From the NCBI RefSeq assembly GCF_000005505.3, contig NC_016134.3:34100150-34164149 (forward strand): a stretch of DNA of 64,000 nucleotides. Reading direction: 5' to 3'. The notes under the pieces are model-generated. The model was not told where the DNA came from and made no database searches. It saw only the letters and a list, made by a program, of their open reading frames with translations. Position numbers and translations under genes: made by a program. Within the stretch, counting starts at the first letter, position 1, and each line of letters starts with the position of its first letter. The DNA comes from Brachypodium distachyon (Eukaryota > Streptophyta > Magnoliopsida > Poales > Poaceae). Positions 11,901-24,639 of this stretch are shown piece after piece.

Positions 11901-13141
11901 AAAATATCCTGTTGTAGTTTCTGCATAACTAATAAGTCAATAAGAACTCTTATACTTCCAGGCGAAAACAAAAGTTGCAAAAGCAGAGATGGCTTTGGCT
12001 AAAGTTCAGGAATTCCTCTCTCCAGCAGAGCTTCCAACTGATCTCGAAACTGTCACAGACGAGGAGCGCTTCTTATTTCGCAGAATTGGCCTGAAAATGA
12101 AGGCCTTTTTGATGCTTGGTACAAATGATACTTTTGACTAAACATTTGCTTACATAGAATGCATAGTACGAACATCTCATAGCTTACCTCTGTATATAAA
12201 ATTTTGTAGGCAGACGTGAAGTTTTTGCTGGAACTGTGCAAAACATGCACTTACATTGGAAGCATCGAGAATTGGTCAAAATTATCGTGAAGGGAAAGAG
12301 CTTTGCACAAGTGAAACATATTGCTATCTCTCTAGAAGCTGAGAGTGGAGGTGTGCTCATTTCACTAGACAAGACAACAAAAGGATATTCAATAATTGTC
12401 TACCGGGGTAAGAACTACAAACGGCCCCAAATTTTAAAGCCTCGGAACCTGTTGACAAGAAGAAGAGCTATGGCACGGTCTATAGAGCTCCAACGGCGAG
12501 AGGTAAAGCCAACCATAAACTGGTCCTCCATTTTTCGCCGAATTTGTACTTACCTTTATCGATTGGATGGTAAACATTTTCAGGCATTAAATCATCATAT
12601 TTCCATCCTGCGACAGAAGATCTGGAAGTTGAAGTCACAACTTGTAAGTAAATTATATCTGATTTTATTCGATCTGAATTCCTTGTACCATGTTAACTTT
12701 TCTTGATGTTGCACTTCTCCTTTGTTATCATCATTAGGCACAGATGAGGGTTGCGGGGGGAAAACAGGACGCAGATCTACTTCAAACAGTTGAGGATGAT
12801 TTGTCCTCAGATGATGATGATATAGAGGTAAAGTATACATTACACCTGGCTGGTTTAGCAAAAAAAACTTGATTACAGAACCGCTCCAGAGTGATGGCTT
12901 GCAATACTCTCTGAGAGCACGACATACAAGTCGACGTGTAGTTGCCAGTTGCCTCAGTATCTCAGATATTGTATTAGCTTCGTGTCATTTTAATGGGTTG
13001 CTCGGGGCAATTATCTTTGAATAAGCAGAGGTTGATAGCTAGCTTCTGCTGTTACAGGATGAAGGGGATGAAGCTTATCTCCAAACTTACATCAGCGACG
13101 GTGAAGATGATGCTGGCAATGAATCCAATGAATATCTCTGA
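8927..13141 (+). CDS. CFM3: Plastid CRM-domain group II intron splicing factor, CFM3-like
   Basis: Nine exons: 8927-10183, 10330-10795, 10885-11015, 11452-11802, 11962-12118, 12210-12502, 12584-12643, 12738-12827 and 13058-13141, giving 962 residues in one frame. The start was chosen because ATGGCT opens a basic, Ser/Thr-rich transit-peptide-like N-terminus. An acidic linker follows. Three CRM RNA-binding domains lie at about 359-450, 553-645 and 768-860, each ending in the family block (YRGMNY, YRGNDF, YRGKNY) and with GPGGVTQ in the first. The tail is acidic. CRM proteins bind group II introns in chloroplasts, often with CAF partners. Overall length and the central segment favour CFM3 over CRS1 or CFM2; the subfamily is less sure than the domain call. 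Confidence 0.9.
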
Positions 13142-13280
13142 ATTGGTTCAGTTTTAACCGATGAAACTCCAGTCCAGTGCTCTCTCCGGTATATGACTGC
13201 GTGTTCAGAACAAGGCAAAGCCCAATAAGTGCCCATGTGGTTCCAAAATCTGGACTACTACAGTACAGTAATAGCATGTA

Positions 13281-13520
13281 CTTCCTCCATTCTTAAATAT
13301 AAGATGTCCTATCTTTGTCGTAAGTCAACCAAGTTATAAAAAAATTCTATCAATGTCTACAACTCTAAATTGGTTTTATTGAAGCCGTCATGACATATAT
13401 CTTCATAGTACACTCATTTGATATTGTAGATATTAATACGGTTTTCATAAACTTGGTCAAACTTTAAGAAGTTCGATTTAGGAAAAAGCTGGAACATCTT
13501 GTATTTAGGAACGGAGGTGG
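13281..13520. mobile_element. Stowaway-like MITE
   Basis: The ends CTTCCTCCATTCTTAAATAT and TATTTAGGAACGGAGG are inverted copies, with TA at 13279-13280 and 13521-13522. Internal AAGTCAACCAAG and CTTGGTCAAACTT also pair. It lies just beyond the CRM gene and is a sibling of the element at 50075. Confidence 0.75.
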
Positions 13521-13899
13521 TAGCTCTCTACTGAAGATGTTGTCGATATTTTATTCATATGTGTTCAGTCTTCTTACAAACAGGCGGACATATGACAAAG
13601 TTGATGATACACGGATTTGCAAAACTGACAAGTCTGTGACCAGCAGCATCATTTGCATCTAGTTCGATCACCTCCATGCACTTGCCATATTCTACAGATT
13701 GAACAAGGTTTGTTCTGAGAAGAAGCTTGCAAGTGCAAATGTAAACCAGGGTTCTGTACGTTCCTTTTGCAGCAGCTGTAAATTACTGTATGTCGCGTCT
13801 GTGATCTATTCTCCAGATTCTGTATTTATGATGTTTGGCATGTCTGGAACGCACTGTTGCATGAACCTTTTCAAATCCATGTGTTGGCCCTGTTTTTCT

Positions 13900-14174
13900 C
13901 GCAAACAAAAAGGCCCTGGCCAAGGCACAAAGGTAATCGAGACCAGCCAGCCAAGAAGGGCAGCTTTGGCTGGATCTTTCATCCTAGAACTCTGATTGGA
14001 AAGGTCAAGCTTGAAGCCATTGAACCAGCCAGCATTGGAGGCCGGGGTTTGCCTGAAGATAAGACCATTGCACTGCTTCTAAATATGCCAGCACGCCGTA
14101 AGAAAGACTTAAGAGGCAAAATTATGATCTATGGAGGTGTGCACAGAGCAAAAGTTTTGAAGAAGAGATCCTGA
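13900..14174 (+). other. Unidentified open segment next to the LINE
   Basis: One plus-strand frame stays open for about 90 codons and reads like protein, with a GKVKLEAIEPASIGG stretch and a basic PARRKKDLRGK stretch, ending in TGA at 14172-14174. I do not recognise it and see no start or upstream exon. It may be a captured or relic last exon, or chance. Confidence 0.25.
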
Positions 14175-16336
14175 ACCTAACCCAAGCAAGCCAATCTTAC
14201 GCCAGCAATCCTGACTGAAGGGACACCGGAAGAAAAGATGATCCCTGACCTCCCGGGCACCAAGATTACAAAGAGAGTAGACCGTGATACCATCTCTGTT
14301 ACAGCTCTTCCTATCCAAGAGATCTCGAGTATTCAATCTATCATAGAAGAGCAGCCAAGCAAACCCCTTAATCTTAGGGACACATCTGGAATTCCAGATC
14401 CAACGAAGAACCTTGGGCAGGTGTTGAGTGTGGAAACAGCTAGTGTAGAAATCCTTAGTCGGGAAGGAACCATTGCCCCAGATGGAGAGCCACATGTCAT
14501 GGTCATCAGGGGAGAGATCAGCAGGTTGAACAAGTTGCAAAAGAGAATTAGCCTCACCAAACGCCAGATTGGACAGAGGCAACGAGAACAGCTGCATTGG
14601 ATCCTCAGAATAAAGCGTACGCTGAAGTGAAATATCTGAATTCCTTGCGTAGGAGAAGGCTCGAGGTAAACGCTGGCTAAGACAATGACCATTCCGGAAA
14701 TCCATCCAGAAAGAGATCGAGGCGCCATTACCCGGCAGACACCTAGAAACATCCTTAAAATCTGGCAGAAGGGAGAGCAGATCACGCCACCAAAAAGAGC
14801 CCTTCTTATCCTCGGGGCTGGGCAAAGCACGCGTGTAATGGGCATTCCAAATAAGCTTGACCCAGGGCAACTCTTGATTATTGAAACATTTGAAGAGAAA
14901 CTTAACCAACTGAGCATTGTTAAAAGCTGAAAGATTCAGAACCCTCAGACCACCTTTTTTCTTGGACTGGCAAACTTTTTTCCAGGGTACCAGGGCCTTA
15001 CATTTCCCAATGAACTCTGATTTGTTCCAGAGACCAATTCTGCGTCGTTTGTAGATCGCCTCAATAAACCCATCTTGCACCTTGAGGATGCTAAGCCTGT
15101 AAGCAGGTAGAGAGGAGAGTACTGATTTGACCACCTGCAATCGTTCCCCAAACGAGAGAAATGCTGAGCAAGACGTAAGACGCCTATCAATTCTGTCAAT
15201 GACGGGCATAAGGTCCCTAATCCGCGGTCTAGTAGTCCCAACCGGTAGCCCAAGAAGGTGAAGGGGAAAGATCCCACCTGGCAACCTAACATCCCAGCAA
15301 GAGAGGCCATCCGATCCTCTGAAACATTGATAGGGATAATACATGATTTGCTGAGATTGACCTGTGGCTTGAGCAAAGGACTCGAGAAGGGCTTTGAGAC
15401 ACAACAGTTGCCGCCTTGATGCTTCCATGATAATCAACGTGTCATCGGCGTGCTGGACAATGGGGAATGAGCTGTCTCCATTAGGAAGGGGTAGGTGAAT
15501 TAAATTCATATGAAAAGCCTTGTTGATGATAGATTGGAGCAGATCAACGACCAAAACGGAAAGAAGCAGGGAGAGAGGATCGCCTTGGCAAACACCACAC
15601 TTGCAGTGAAAGAACTTTCTAGGGACCGCATTGAGCAACACCGCAGAGGTTGCAGAGGACAAGATGTTTCTCGCCCAGCCGATCCATCGATCATCAAAAC
15701 CAAGATGCCGAAGAATAAGTAAGATAGTTGAATGCTCCACAAGGTCAAAGGCCTTTTCAAAATCCAATTTGATGACAATTTTCTCGGCGAGACTGCTTGC
15801 ATTGGTGAATATATTCAAGAGCACAGGCGAGGCAGTCTTGAATAGAGCGTTGCTTGAGAAAGCCATATTGATAATTGTGGACAACCGAAGGATGATGGAC
15901 TGAAGCCGAGAAGCAAGAAGTTTGGTGATTAACTTGAGGCAGGAATTGAGCAGCGAAATAGGCCTAAAATCATTAATAGTCTTAAGCGAGGTCACTTTGG
16001 GGATTAGGGCAATAAAAGAAGAGTTGAGGGTCTGCAAATAAATGTTATGCAAGTAAAACTCATTTCAAAGCTGAAAGACATCATCCTCGATAATGGGCCA
16101 ACATTTTTGGAAGAAAAGGCTCCATCCGGCCCAGGGGATCGGTCAGAGGGCATATTCTTGACTACCAAGCAGATTTCTTCATGAGAGAAATTGAAACAAT
16201 TTTTCATGTGACGAAAGAGCTGCATTCCAAAGAAGAATTTCCTGTATGGGGTGTCCTGGGTTGTTGGACTTGCACCATAAGAAATTTTTTCTCGGGATAG
16301 AAGGGTTTCCCAAGAAATGTTGGAAGTTGGACACAA
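14109..16336 (-). mobile_element. Decayed LINE (non-LTR) reverse transcriptase
   Basis: Reading the minus strand from 16336 downward, NMPSDRSPGPDG marks the start of a plant L1-type reverse transcriptase. After a frameshift near 16050-16110 the frame continues with FRPISLLN, KLDFEKAFD, GVCQGDPLS and the active-site region QHADDTLI, where the usual Tyr of YADD is His. A zinc-binding RVT tail with DHLFFRC follows at about 14180-14500. The endonuclease part is absent and no poly(A) or target duplication was found. It is 5' truncated, frameshifted and presumably inactive. Confidence 0.88.
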
Positions 16337-16581
16337 TATTTTGAATTACTTTTTAAAAAGCTACTTTTGTGGTTACTGCGTTTTTTTCTCCTTTTCCTTT
16401 CTCACCGTGAGAAGCATTTTCATTCGAAATTCCTCTATTTATCGTGTCCGTTGACCCTTAAACCATAAACACTAAAATTCTTTCTCCTATTTTAGTAGAA
16501 AAATCCCCTCCGAGTTGGTGCACACTTCCCCTCTGAGAAGCAGTTTCATTTGAATTGCTTGCATTGGTCAATTATCATGTA

Positions 16582-16694
16582 CTCCCTCCGATACATATTA
16601 ATTGTCGAAATATTACATGCATCTAGACGCTTTTTAGAGATAGATACATCCATATTTGGATATATTTGAGACGATTAATATGGATCGGAGGGAG
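16582..16694. mobile_element. Stowaway MITE
   Basis: The ends CTCCCTCCGATACATATTAA and TTAATATGGATCGGAGGGAG form inverted repeats, with TA at 16580-16581 and 16695-16696. Confidence 0.9.
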
Positions 16695-17133
16695 TATGTT
16701 CTTATATTACTTTGGTACATGCCATAGTATTGAAAAAAACTGAGCAATAGTTCAGAGATAAAAGAGAAAATTCAAAAAAAAACACAATTATTTTAGCTTC
16801 AGATCACCAGCACTTTTGAAGTTATGGTTTTTCATTTGGTGGCTCCCAAAATTGTGGTTATGTGAATTTAGATTTACAATGTTTGGATTTTTCTTTAGAG
16901 GTGCAATTTGGTTTTCGGATATGACTGCATTTTTTTTTCCGTTGGGCCGGACTTTTACCATTTCTGGCCCGCCTCGCTTCCTTCGCTCTAGTTCCTTCTC
17001 TTTTCCTCTAAACAAAAGTTCCCTCTTCAGCTCTTCTCTTCGACTCCGTTTCGAATTTTTGCTTTGGAATTCCGTGGAATTTCCTCCAGTTCCCCACTTC
17101 AGTGCGGCTGCGGCCTGCGAGGCGATCTGCCCT

Positions 17134-20100
17134 ATGGAGCCGGAGCCGGAGCCGCGGCGGTGGGCGGCGACGTACACGACGCAGCTGAAGCAGAAACGCA
17201 AGGCCTACCACGACGGCACCCTCATCCTCCACCCCGACACCGGCCGCCTCGTCCTCCTCGATGACGCTGGCACGGCCATCGACGCCAGGTTCCTCCGCGC
17301 CGGCGAGTCCGTCTCCGGCGGTGCGTCCCTGTCATTCCCATGCCACCTCGTCGACGTCGGCGAACCCCAGCGCTGCCCCACCACTGGCTACTCCGGAGGT
17401 TCCTCCGCGCCTGCCGCTTCTAAAACCGCCTACCGCGGAGGGGGCAAGGCGCGTCAGAGCGCGGCGAACACGTGCGCTCCCCGCGCATTCGTGAATCCAC
17501 CGAAGAATGACGGCGGCAAGGCTGAAGCCGTGGGTTCTGGCTGTGCAAAGGCCGCGGGTTCGACGCTCCAAGGTTTGCGCGTCACCTGTTCTACGTATGG
17601 CCTGTAGATGCTGGACCTGGTACATTGAACATTTGGCGTTTCCTGAGGATTGAATCGGATGCGCTTTTGTTTTTAGAGTGGAGCGCGATGTACACCACCC
17701 AACTGACTCAGAAGGCTAAGAAGTATCACGATGGCTTCTTGAGGCTCGAACAAGTTAATTCGCTTACAAAGCGGGTTAGAAGCATTGCACACACATTCTG
17801 TAATTGTTTCTATTTGTATTCCGAAGAGTGAAGATAGAATGGATAATTGTACATAGATTAGCATGTCATCAGTTTATCTTGGGGTCATATAGCAGTAAGT
17901 TGGTTAGAAAATGTTGTGATGCCTTGTGTGTTGTTTCAATTAAAATGTTTCAGATTGTTTTACTGGATGAAGAGGGTGAAGTACTGGGCAGCAGGTACCT
18001 CAAGTCAGGGGAGTGTGTGGAAAGTGGGAAGAAATGCAATTTCCCTAACTATCTGATTGAGATTGGCGAGGCCAAAACTCTAATGAAAGGTTGGTTTTGT
18101 ACATCTCCTAGTACAATGTTCTTTGTCGAACATGTGCAGGTCCATCTCTGTCTGTGCCTCCTGATACATCCAACTTGTTTTTATGAGTTATGGAATAGTG
18201 ACTTAAGAAATTTTCTCCTCTATCATTGAAATTACGTGTTTCTCCATTGGTCAATATGAAGGTGGAGAACCTAAATCTTCGGATGAACCTATGGTGACAA
18301 GATCAAAGAATGGGGAGAATACGAGTAAAAAAATGGGAATCGGTGCGACAAGTTCCCTGAAATTCATCAGTCCACAAAAGTTCCATTGTACGTGGACTTA
18401 AAGTTGCATGCCAGTTAGTCATACTCCTTGCTTTGAGCATATCATAGCAACTACTCCTTCCTTTCTGCAATTTGTAGATCTTGACAAGAGTAAATCAGAG
18501 GTCACTTCTAGTTTTAACAAGCCGGAGCTTGGAAATATTGAAGTTGCAGCTGCTGGCAGCACTGGGAGCCTTATGGGTTCAACAGAATCAAGTATTAAAG
18601 GTTCAGTGTAGCCTCTCTATGTAAAGAATGCTTTGGTTTCGTACATATAATGTATTATCATATATTTTTTATCGAGGCTTATACAAAATGTGCATCATTT
18701 GTAGAATGGAGTGTCATATACACCACCCAACTAACTCAAAAAGCCAAGAAGTACCATGATGGTGTTATAAAGCTCATGCAAGTTGGCTCACATGCAAACC
18801 AGGTTAGCAACTAGCGAGCAATTCTTAATTACTATGACGATTCAAGGTTGGTGTTTTACGACAGCTTTACCACAGGATGATGTTAGATTATGTCTAACAA
18901 AATGCTGATTACACAAAGTTGTTATAGCTGTATTAACTGTATTTTTAGATTGTTTTGCTGGATGAAGAGGGTGTGGTGCTTGGCAGCAGATATCTCAAGT
19001 CAGGTGAATCTGTCCAAAGTGGGACAAAATGTCCGTTTCCAAATTATCTTATTGAAGTTGCTGAGCTCATAATTCAAAAGAACGGTAAGTTTACCTTTCT
19101 CTATAGACTGCATTTCCAAATGGGTGGTTTCTCTAAAACATTCCTTTTTGGTTCTGCAAACACAGAGATTTCTTATCAGTTTGCTAATTTATATGCAGAT
19201 GTAGAGTCTAAACACTCTTCGAGGGAGCCTTTGAGTCACACAGGACCAAAGAATGGAGAGGATGCAACTCAAAGGATGGGTGACAAAAGTAAATCTCCAA
19301 AGTTTGTTAGTCCACTTAAGTTCCATGGTATGTGACCACCAGGTTACACACACATTAGTTTTACTTTCCTGTACAGCACATAATTTATTTCTGATCATTC
19401 ATTTGTCTCCACAATTAACAGATCACCAGAAGAGTAAAATAGAAAGCACTGCTGACGGTAACAGGCCACAGTTCGGTAAATCAACGTGTAGTAATGTTGG
19501 TGATCCACATAACTTCCATGGTAATGCAATGGTTATTTTTTTCTATTTCCTGCTCCATGTATATCTTAATGTAGTACCATTGCTGTTTATTACCAGTATC
19601 TACAGATCTTCAGAGAGGTAAACCAGATGGGACTGTTAGTTACAGAAGCACAGGCCTTGGCAAACTAACTTCTAGTGACATGGATGATCCACGTATATTT
19701 AATGGTTGACTTAATTTTACTCACCATTTCTATGTCGGCAGCTGCTAATATATGTTTATAACCATTTCTATATTTGATGCGAGACTGCTGGTTGTTTCCA
19801 GACTTTACGGGTATCCAGAGGGCTAAATCAGAATCTGTGTCCTGGTACAACCGGCCACAAGTAGGCAAATCAATTCCTAACAGAATGGATGATCCACTAG
19901 AATTTTGTGGTACTCGGAATTAATGTTCATACTTTCATCTGTGGCTCTACTTCCCACTGGTGTCCAAATACGTATCCACGTGTAGTAATACTCCCGTTTC
20001 TCCGCAACTTGCAGATCTTGAAGATGGTAAATCAGTATGTCCCACTGGTTTTACCACAAGCGAGATTGGCAAATCAACTTTTGGTAACACGGGTGATCCT

Positions 20101-22666
20101 TTGCGAACTGGTTTGTACCTTTACTTAATTGCTAGCTTGATTAACTATTGAATTCGTCCTTCCCATGCAAGTCAATTAGGAAATGATACTCACGTTTCTC
20201 CGCAACTTGCAGACCTTGAAGATGGTAAATCAGTATGTCCCACTGGTTTTACCAGGAGAGAGATTGGCAAATCACCTTTTGGTAACACGGATGATCCTTT
20301 GCGAACTGGTCTGTACACCTTTACTTAACCGCTAGCTTGATTAACTGTTGAATGTGTCCTTCCCACACAAGTCAATTAGGAAACAATACGTAAATGTAGT
20401 TGCTATGTACCTATGGTGAAAGTCACAAGGGCAGAGTGATCAAGTACTCAAATTGGTCACTTCGGAGCAGCAGTTTTACTGTAATACCTTGGAGTGCTCA
20501 AGGATCATGGATAAGCACCTAAGATATGACTATCCAATCTGTTGTTACATAAAGTTTGTAATGATTATCACTTATGTGTCAAACAGATAACTGGTTTGCT
20601 ACATCTGTATTCTTTCCTACTTATAAAGTTTGGAGTTGGTGGTAGTCAATTCACTTCTTTCTAAACCTTCTCTTGTCACCCCTGACAAGTAGATTGTACA
20701 AATTCATGAGTTAAAACTTCATGTCATTATCCTGCCTTACATAGTCTCTACTGCTGCCTTTCCTCTCCAATCTCCATGAGTTTGGGTTCAGATTTCAAAT
20801 TCACCAAAGCCTATCATCAGACTTTATGGCATTGGTTCATAAGCTGGCTATCATGCTGTTCTTCAGTTGTAAATTTTCTTTTTCTTGATGATTCCGTAGC
20901 AAAGCACGGGCACAAAGCTAGTTTATAGTAAATTACAACTGGTGTTTTGTAATGCCAAAGGTTTGTTGTGAACAATAGGGGTTGCTATCCAAGACTAATA
21001 TTAGCTAAGGTAGATTCTTTGAGTAACTCCATAGCATGAACTCCAAATTAGCTTCATATAGGTGTCATTTGTCAGTTTAAGTTTCAGGATGTTTGATTGC
21101 ATGCACTGTGAATTGTTTGATTACATGCACCATAAAGTAACTACTGTAGAGTTGTGATAGCTGATATGGAAAAATGGTTCTTCCATATTTCTGTGAGTGT
21201 TTAATTTAGTTAATTATGGTTTAATTTACTGGGTAGGTAGATAGTCAACCTACATACATAATAATTGACATACTGCAAGACATATTTAACATTTTCTATT
21301 TCTAGTACTAGAATTACCTCTTCTCTTGCATGATGCGCATACTGCTCTACTTGTTCTTGTTTACTACTCTCTCCGTTCCATAAAAATTGGCACGGATTTG
21401 AACTAGAACTAGTTCAAAGCCACGCCAATCTTTACGGAACGGAGGGAGTACCAGAACACTCATGGAAGTCAAAGATCCAAAAATCATAATTTAGAATGAA
21501 ATACTTCAGGAGTCCATGCAGTAATTATCTATAATGTAGAATGCTCATTTTCAAGGAACTATTTTTTCACAAGTTATCTGCTTGCGATCCTTGTGGCATA
21601 TGTCCAACTTGGATGACTTGCGCAACTACTCTCATTCATGTACATTCATGTGCTTTATTAATAATAAGTTAATAAGAATGTCATCTCATCTTTAGCATCC
21701 CAGATACTCTCTATCATGAAGCCCCCAGCTGGATTGTCTAACTTTGCTACCCAGTTTCGTACATCAGTGCAATCTTGCTTGAAGTTGGATACTGTGCAGG
21801 CAAAGAACTCAGTGAGCACTCATAGTAGGAATGAATCATCAGGGAATGCTCATCCAACTTATGATCATCAGACCGCCATGTAAGATGTTGTGTTTATTAA
21901 TTACATCCTATAATACTGCCTTACTGACTGCAAGATTAAGATCAAACATGACAGATAAACAAAAGGAACATTTACATAAATGATGCTTCTGTAGGAAACA
22001 AGCAGCTTTTGATGGACCCGAATTGGCCATGGTAGATATCCCATCATCTGAGATTTCCAATGCAAACGAGCAGAAACTAAATTCATCAAGCAATCTTTAT
22101 AATGGAAACTCTAATGGTACAGGTAAGTTGCTCAAATTAATTTCTTTGACATTGAAACCAGCATGTTCAGTTTTGAAAGCTTGCATTCCATTTGAGAGTA
22201 AAAGACAGATGCTGCCTATGCTGGTTCATATTGACAGGTTCTGCGCTAATTATGGATGCTACTAGCATCCTGGGCTTGCGAGAAGATGAAAGTGGAACTG
22301 CAGATCAGGTTTGCACCCTAAGCTGTGAAATTTTTCCCTAAGGAGAACTTATTGCTGTTGTGAATTTGAGAAAGTTACAGCTTCTTCAAAAACTACTGGC
22401 AAAATTGACTGCACACAGCTTTAATGTCATTCTCATTACACCAGACTGTGAAAGTTCTATTTTGTCGTGTTACACTGTTAATCTCTTCTTTTGAGCCTAC
22501 TCTGGTAGTCAGTTGGCTTGTGTGTTTGCAGCTCGTTGCAAATAACACAACAGTGGACCCCAAATGTGGCAGTGGCTCTTTTCTGCCTCCAAGCATCCGG
22601 ACACGTAGAGATCCCAAGATTCAGGATTTAATAGATGACTGCCCTTCATTTGATCTTGGCTTCTAA
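17134..22666 (+). CDS. Triple-DUF2439 (ZGRF1/Mte1-like) protein
   Basis: Seventeen exons fit one frame of 766 residues: 17134-17572, 17677-17774, 17954-18089, 18262-18387, 18478-18600, 18705-18802, 18949-19084, 19199-19327, 19422-19520, 19606-19704, 19802-19909, 20015-20110, 20213-20308, 21696-21879, 21995-22122, 22238-22308, 22532-22666. DUF2439 modules (YTTQLTQKAKKYHDG, then LLDEEGEVLGSRYLKSGE) occur at residues about 9-75, 147-225 and 308-385. The first sits in one exon; the other two are split by a phase-0 intron. Five similar phase 1-1 exons follow, with a theme of K..., GKS..., DDP. The family is known from yeast Mte1, fission yeast Dbl2 and human ZGRF1, which act on recombination intermediates; a similar plant role is inference. 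No helicase or zinc-finger part is visible. A 3'-UTR intron may span 22673-23622. Confidence 0.85.
19990..20386 (+). repeat. 198-bp tandem duplication carrying a whole exon
   Basis: Units 19990-20187 and 20188-about 20386 are close copies that include the acceptor, the complete 96-bp exon (20015-20110 and 20213-20308), the donor and part of the intron. Both exons keep phase 1-1, so both can be spliced in without breaking the frame. Confidence 0.85.
20310..21690 (+). other. Large intron of the DUF2439 gene
   Basis: A 1.4-kb intron links the duplicated small exons to the C-terminal exons. Apart from a short Stowaway hairpin I see no coding content. Confidence 0.5.
21367..21448. mobile_element. 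Very short Stowaway hairpin in an intron
   Basis: Arms CTCTCTCCGTTCCATAAAAA and TTTACGGAACGGAGGGAG pair almost end to end through GAACTAGAACTAGTTC, with TA at both edges. The total is only 82 bp. Confidence 0.88.
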
Positions 22667-24375
22667 TGGAAGGTATGTCTCTATTTATACTCTGTGCCAT
22701 TAGAAACATAATGAAGCATGTCTGAAGTTGATTCAATATGTCTTAATTGTCCAACTATCTTTCTCTTATTTTTACTTTTATATAACCTTGATTATGCCCT
22801 CTTTCTTTTTGTACGATTCCTATCCTTGGTTTGGGTGAAAGAAATGGAGCTATCAAATTCTTATGGAGATGCCTCAATTTCATAAGAATTTGAGCATCCA
22901 TTCCAACATCATTTTTACACTCTTTCCTTCTGTGTTTTTTCCATGCTCTATCTAAATGACTATTCCTGTGTTTTGGAATCCTCTGTTTTGCACTTGCATT
23001 CCTGCCAAGTTCATGTGTTTTTGGTTTCTCCATTCCGAAAAGAAATCTCATAGGACATGTCTTGAGCAACATGTCATGCTTCATATGCCACATTCTGCAG
23101 TAAGCTATCAAGCATGGGCATTTTTTTTTTCTACACAAAATCTGCGAATCAGTTAACTTCAGTTTTGACAAAGCATAAGGCCGCTTCCGGGAAGACATGA
23201 CATGAACCAGTCACCATCGTAACCATATTGGCCCAGGTAGCAAAAACGATGATGCTTTCGCAGTATCAGAGTAGAAGTTTCTGCTGCCCCTTTCATGTCG
23301 CCGGGAACTGGCCATTGCAGCACGTGGGTGGTGAAAAGGATTCACGGACGTCCTAGTCGTGGACCAACAGCTGCTGGACTGGATCTGTGTGCGGTTAGGT
23401 TAAACCACTGGCTACTATTTGCCCAGTAGAGCATGTAGCTCAGTTGCTCACGCAAGACAATTGTTACTTCGATTCCAAAAGGAAAAAAGAAAACTCTATC
23501 ATCTATGTGAAGAGGGTTTCAGAAATTGAAAATATCTGAAAACCGTCGACTTGTGTGGCTTCCTTTGTTTGCTTATTGATCTTTTTTTACAGCGAGTTTG
23601 CTTATTAATCTTTGCTTTGCAGGCATGATTTGGGGAAACTGGGACAGAAAATGGGCCATCTGACGGTTAATCAGTTGATTGGTGGGCGACAGAGCAGGCA
23701 AAAGCAGGAGTTTTGTGAAGAAAGCGAGTTTTGATTCCACTGTAGAGTTTTACTCTGTTGTCGTTGTTTTCGTTAAGGAGTGGTTGCTCTTCCTTCTGTT
23801 TAGCACTTACAGGGGTGGCTTTTTGCATGGAAATGGAAAAAGAATGATCACTTGTAGGAGGATAAATTTGTAGGAATGCATTCGTCCAAACTTCCATGAT
23901 ATAGAATGCTGAAGAGGTTTGCTTTTACTGTTTGAAAGAAAAGGTGGAATATTTGTACAGTTTAATTATTATTTTCAGATATGCTGCAGCTTATTTTTAT
24001 ATTTTTGGAATTGTTTTGGGTGGCGGAGTGAGTCACACTACCTCCTCGGTGGGAGGTGTCGTGGCAACATCAGCAAGGGCCACATGTCCCCACACCGACC
24101 CTGCACAGACGCCGGGCCTGAAAAAAGGCCAGCAAATCATTAAGCCCAGGGCTAGGAGCGAGAAACGAATGGATAGGATTCCCAAGATTCCCCATCGGAG
24201 AAGACACGAGACGACACGGATTCTTTTCTTCCACTCTTGGCTCCTGAAAAATAGACCCAAAACCGGCGGAAATTCGGCAGAAATGAGCTGACACGATACC
24301 AAAATCTTGGTCAGAGAGGGGGGGAAGAACAGGAGCAAGAATCCAATCCCTGTGGCGCTGTCAGGCCCAAGGAAG
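22667..24375. other. 3' UTR/intron of the DUF2439 gene, then promoter of the next gene
   Basis: A GT donor at 22673 and a pyrimidine-rich AG acceptor at 23622 suggest a 3'-UTR intron. DNA from about 24000 to 24375 is GC-richer and ends in AAGGAAG before a GTAAG donor. It is probably promoter and first noncoding exon of the downstream gene. Confidence 0.4.
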
Positions 24376-24639
24376 GTAAGAGGCGCAAGCAGGAACGGCA
24401 GCTAATAAAAAGGGAGAAACTTCTTTTTACCAAGTAATTTAAATATCTCCGTGTTTGATTGTTTCTTCTAGCTGGATCGCTAGCTCGTTTGCTTTGCTTT
24501 CACGTCATTCTCCCGGAGGGAGCGAAAGCAAGCGAGCGAGCGTCCCCCTGTGTCGCTCCCTCTCCATTTATTATTGGAGGTTCACTTGTTGATTCAAGTC
24601 ACCTAGCTAGAGCTAAGGAGGTCGGATCAGGGCAAGTGG

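Noticed and set aside
14238..14930. Plus-strand open frames of 80-130 codons inside the LINE
   Set aside because: Antisense to a recognisable reverse transcriptase and without any family signature.
14109..16336. Functional reverse transcriptase gene
   Set aside because: Frameshift, missing endonuclease and a changed YADD motif argue for a dead copy.
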